Source of the DNA: Pseudomonadota bacterium
GTDB lineage: Bacteria > Verrucomicrobiota > Verrucomicrobiia > Chthoniobacterales > UBA6821
Reading direction: 5' to 3'
Assembly: GCA_009928265.1 (NCBI GenBank)
Contig: RFPR01000107.1
Location: forward strand, 1 to 7,171
DNA length: 7,171 nt
Every line of letters starts with the position of its first letter. The stretch's first letter is position 1. The translations under genes and the position numbers were made by a program. The notes beneath the pieces are model-generated. The model was not told the origin of the DNA and did not search any database. It worked only from the letters and a program-made list of their open reading frames with translations. Shown one piece after another: positions 5,923 to 7,171 of this stretch.

Positions 5923-5951
5923 TTGGCACAGCGTTTTGCTCAGGGTATCTT
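5923..5951 (+). promoter_or_regulatory. Candidate sigma70 promoter for the pentad-repeat protein gene
   Basis: TTGGCA (5923-5928) matches the -35 consensus at five of six positions. Exactly 17 bases later TATCTT (5946-5951) matches the -10 consensus at four of six. It lies just after the terminator and before the next gene, where a promoter is expected. The predicted start of RNA, near 5958, leaves only a very short leader before ATG 5964. Confidence 0.45.
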
Positions 5952-5963
5952 CACACCGTGTCC

Positions 5964-6533
5964 ATGCCGCTGATCCTTATGATTCTGTTGCTCTGTTGCC
6001 AAGGGCTACAGGGTACTCCTGCCGCTGAGCAATCCAAAGAGAAGAGTATGGTCGACCGAATCATGCAGTTCTATTCCTGGAATGATCCCAAGGCGCCCAA
6101 AACCACCTTTCAGGGTAAGCAGTTCCTGACCAAGGGCGCATTCACGGATAAAAAATTTAACGCTGGGGAGTATGCCGGGGTAAAGAATTACGGCTCGAAG
6201 GACTTCGCTACAAAGTCCTTCAGCGAGTCGGGAAGGATCTGGTTTGGCAAACTGTTTGCTTCCAAGAAGCTCCCCGAGAACCTGCAGGGAGGTAACCGCG
6301 ACGCCTCCAAAAACTTCGAGACGGGAAACTTCAAGACCAAGGACTTCGATTCGGCTAAGAAAAACGATCCCTATGCCGGTCGTGAGACCTTTGCCACCAA
6401 GGACATAATGCTCAAGGGAAAGACCCAGGGTGCGATCGATAACGATCAGAAACTCCAGGAATCCATCCGCAAGGGACTTTCGATCGACGATGTGAAACGG
6501 CTGCTCAACAAGCCGGGTAGTCCGTCCGAGTGA
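5964..6533 (+). CDS. Unrecognised exported Lys-rich protein with aromatic pentad repeats
   Basis: I do not recognise this 189-residue protein. It begins MPLILMILLLCCQGLQGTPAAEQ, a short hydrophobic segment followed by small and polar residues, consistent with a Sec signal peptide. There is no good lipobox, since Leu rather than Gly/Ala precedes the Cys pair, and there is no basic N-region. Residues 44-128 are Lys-, Phe- and Thr-rich, with aromatics at 49, 54, 60, 65, 70, 76, 81, 86 and again at 118, 123, 128. This is a near-five-residue period of the form [K/G]-[D/N/S]-F-x-T. The C terminus IRKGLSIDDVKRLLNKPG (168-185) looks helical. The start is uncertain: ATG 5964 is preferred, and ATG 5979 is possible. 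The longer GTG frame from 5895 starts inside the terminator stem. It has its own promoter-like sequence and is separated from rpsD by the terminator. The product is probably periplasmic or envelope-associated; its function is unknown. Confidence 0.75.
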   Translation: MPLILMILLLCCQGLQGTPAAEQSKEKSMVDRIMQFYSWNDPKAPKTTFQGKQFLTKGAFTDKKFNAGEYAGVKNYGSKDFATKSFSESGRIWFGKLFASKKLPENLQGGNRDASKNFETGNFKTKDFDSAKKNDPYAGRETFATKDIMLKGKTQGAIDNDQKLQESIRKGLSIDDVKRLLNKPGSPSE

Positions 6534-6538
6534 CGGGA

Positions 6539-6566
6539 TCGTCGGGTGAATGCGAATACCCGGCGA
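6539..6566 (+). other. Stem-loop between the hypothetical gene and tyrS
   Basis: TCGTCGGGT (6539-6547) pairs with ACCCGGCGA (6558-6566), nine pairs including one G-U, around a 10-base loop. No T-run follows, so it is at best a weak or factor-dependent terminator, or an mRNA 3'-end stabiliser, for the gene ending at 6533. Confidence 0.4.
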
Positions 6567-6617
6567 GATCCAAAGGTTTGCAGCAATCGCCGCAATGCGG
6601 TTTATTCGCCTCCTGCC

Positions 6618-7171
6618 ATGAGCCGGTTTTCCGAACAACTTTCCGCCCTGACGCAGGGCAGCGCCCAGATTCTTAGCGAGAAGGAACTTGCCGCCAAACT
6701 CGCCCTTGGGCGTCCGCTCCGCGTGAAACTCGGGGTCGACCCCACCTCTCCCGACATTCATCTGGGGCACACAGTCGGGTTGTCCAAGCTCCGTCAGTTC
6801 CAGGAGTTCGGTCACGAGGCCATTCTGATCATCGGCGACTTCACCGCGATGATCGGCGATCCGAGCGGGCGGTCTGCGACTCGTCCCCACCTCACACACG
6901 AGCAGGTGATGGAGCATGCCAAGACCTACCAGGAACAGGCATTCCGGATCCTCGATCCGGAGAAGACCGAGATCCGCTACAACGGCGAGTGGTTCGGTAA
7001 GATGACCTTTCAGGACGTGATGCGCCTCGACAGCCGCGTCACGCTCCAGCAGATGCTCCAGCGCGAGGACTTCCGCGAACGCATCGACAAGGGACAGCCC
7101 GTCCGTGCCCACGAGATCCAGTATCCGATCATGCAGGGGTGGGATTCGGTCGTGATCAAGGCCGATGTGGA
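6618..7171 (+). CDS. tyrS: Tyrosyl-tRNA synthetase (partial, 3' end outside window)
   Basis: A class I aminoacyl-tRNA synthetase that charges tRNA-Tyr in the cytosol. Only 184 complete codons are present; the window ends within the Rossmann catalytic domain, so the KMSKS loop and the tRNA-binding S4-like C terminus are not seen. Visible motifs are VKLGVDPTSPDIHLGH (36-51), with the HIGH-type ATP motif HLGH at 48-51, and the segment LIIGDFTAMIGDPSGRS (70-86). YPIMQGWDSV (169-178) gives Y169, Q173 and D176 as tyrosine-binding positions. D176 is the residue that selects Tyr in the family; TrpRS lacks this arrangement. W175 stands where Tyr is common. The GDPSGRS-TRP type N-terminal sequence resembles the TyrZ-like branch of bacterial enzymes. 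No Shine-Dalgarno site precedes ATG 6618; instead CCTCCT lies just upstream. No T-box leader is visible in the 84-base gap. Confidence 0.96.
   Translation, partial: MSRFSEQLSALTQGSAQILSEKELAAKLALGRPLRVKLGVDPTSPDIHLGHTVGLSKLRQFQEFGHEAILIIGDFTAMIGDPSGRSATRPHLTHEQVMEHAKTYQEQAFRILDPEKTEIRYNGEWFGKMTFQDVMRLDSRVTLQQMLQREDFRERIDKGQPVRAHEIQYPIMQGWDSVVIKADV

Noticed and set aside
5895..5963. GTG start at 5895 extending the hypothetical protein by 23 residues
   Set aside because: This start lies inside the rpsD terminator hairpin and upstream of the predicted promoter; ATG 5964 gives a signal-peptide-like N terminus directly.
6578..6606. TTGCAG-17-TTTATT as a tyrS promoter
   Set aside because: It matches only three of six and four of six consensus positions, and would leave almost no leader; too weak to annotate.
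6006..7112. A long open frame on the reverse strand (368 codons) opposite the hypothetical gene and tyrS
   Set aside because: It is opposite a clear tyrS with all motifs. Its translation resembles no family, and GC-rich codon bias on the + strand readily produces such antisense frames.
1..7171. A mobile element, CRISPR array, toxin-antitoxin or defence system
   Set aside because: None is visible: there are no transposase or integrase motifs, no regular spaced repeats, and all space is taken by housekeeping genes and short spacers, apart from one hypothetical gene.

Overview
The window is a stretch of the conserved bacterial ribosomal-protein (spc/alpha) region, all on the + strand, followed by an unrelated small gene and the start of tyrS. 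GC content is high, roughly 60% by eye. I infer a PVC-group bacterium, most likely Verrucomicrobiota. The grounds are the absence of rpmD (L30) between rpsE and rplO, a long Ala/Pro/Lys-rich extension on S11, a long SecY, weak use of Shine-Dalgarno sites and the overall protein sequences. This is recognition from memory and not a search result.

Region 1 (1-2230) holds the 3' end of rpsE (S5), rplO (L15) and secY, whose protein carries an apparent eleventh membrane segment at its C terminus. Region 2 (2244-4017) holds adk (adenylate kinase with a zinc-type LID), map (type I methionine aminopeptidase) and infA (IF-1, overlapping map by 22 bases). A 119-base, repeat-like, AT-richer spacer with a UUCG hairpin separates adk from map. 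Region 3 (4031-5855) holds rpmJ (L36, 37 aa), rpsM (S13), rpsK (S11 with a ~75-residue N-terminal extension) and rpsD (S4). A GAAA-capped hairpin precedes rpmJ. The cluster closes with a strong intrinsic terminator at 5872-5913. The usual next genes rpoA and rplQ are not there.

Region 4 (5923-7171) has a promoter-like sequence, then an unrecognised exported, Lys-rich protein with a roughly five-residue aromatic/Lys repeat, then the first 184 codons of tyrS, cut by the window edge.

Most genes here serve translation and protein output. Ribosomal proteins of both subunits and IF-1 build and start the ribosome. Map trims the initiator Met. SecY exports or inserts nascent chains. Adk balances adenylate pools, and TyrRS charges tRNA-Tyr. 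The hypothetical gene sits behind its own promoter and terminator boundary and shows no sign of belonging to this group.

I found no mobile element, CRISPR array, tRNA, rRNA or defence system. The best candidates for something undescribed are the pentad-repeat exported protein, the SecY C-terminal segment, the S11 extension and the adk-map spacer element.
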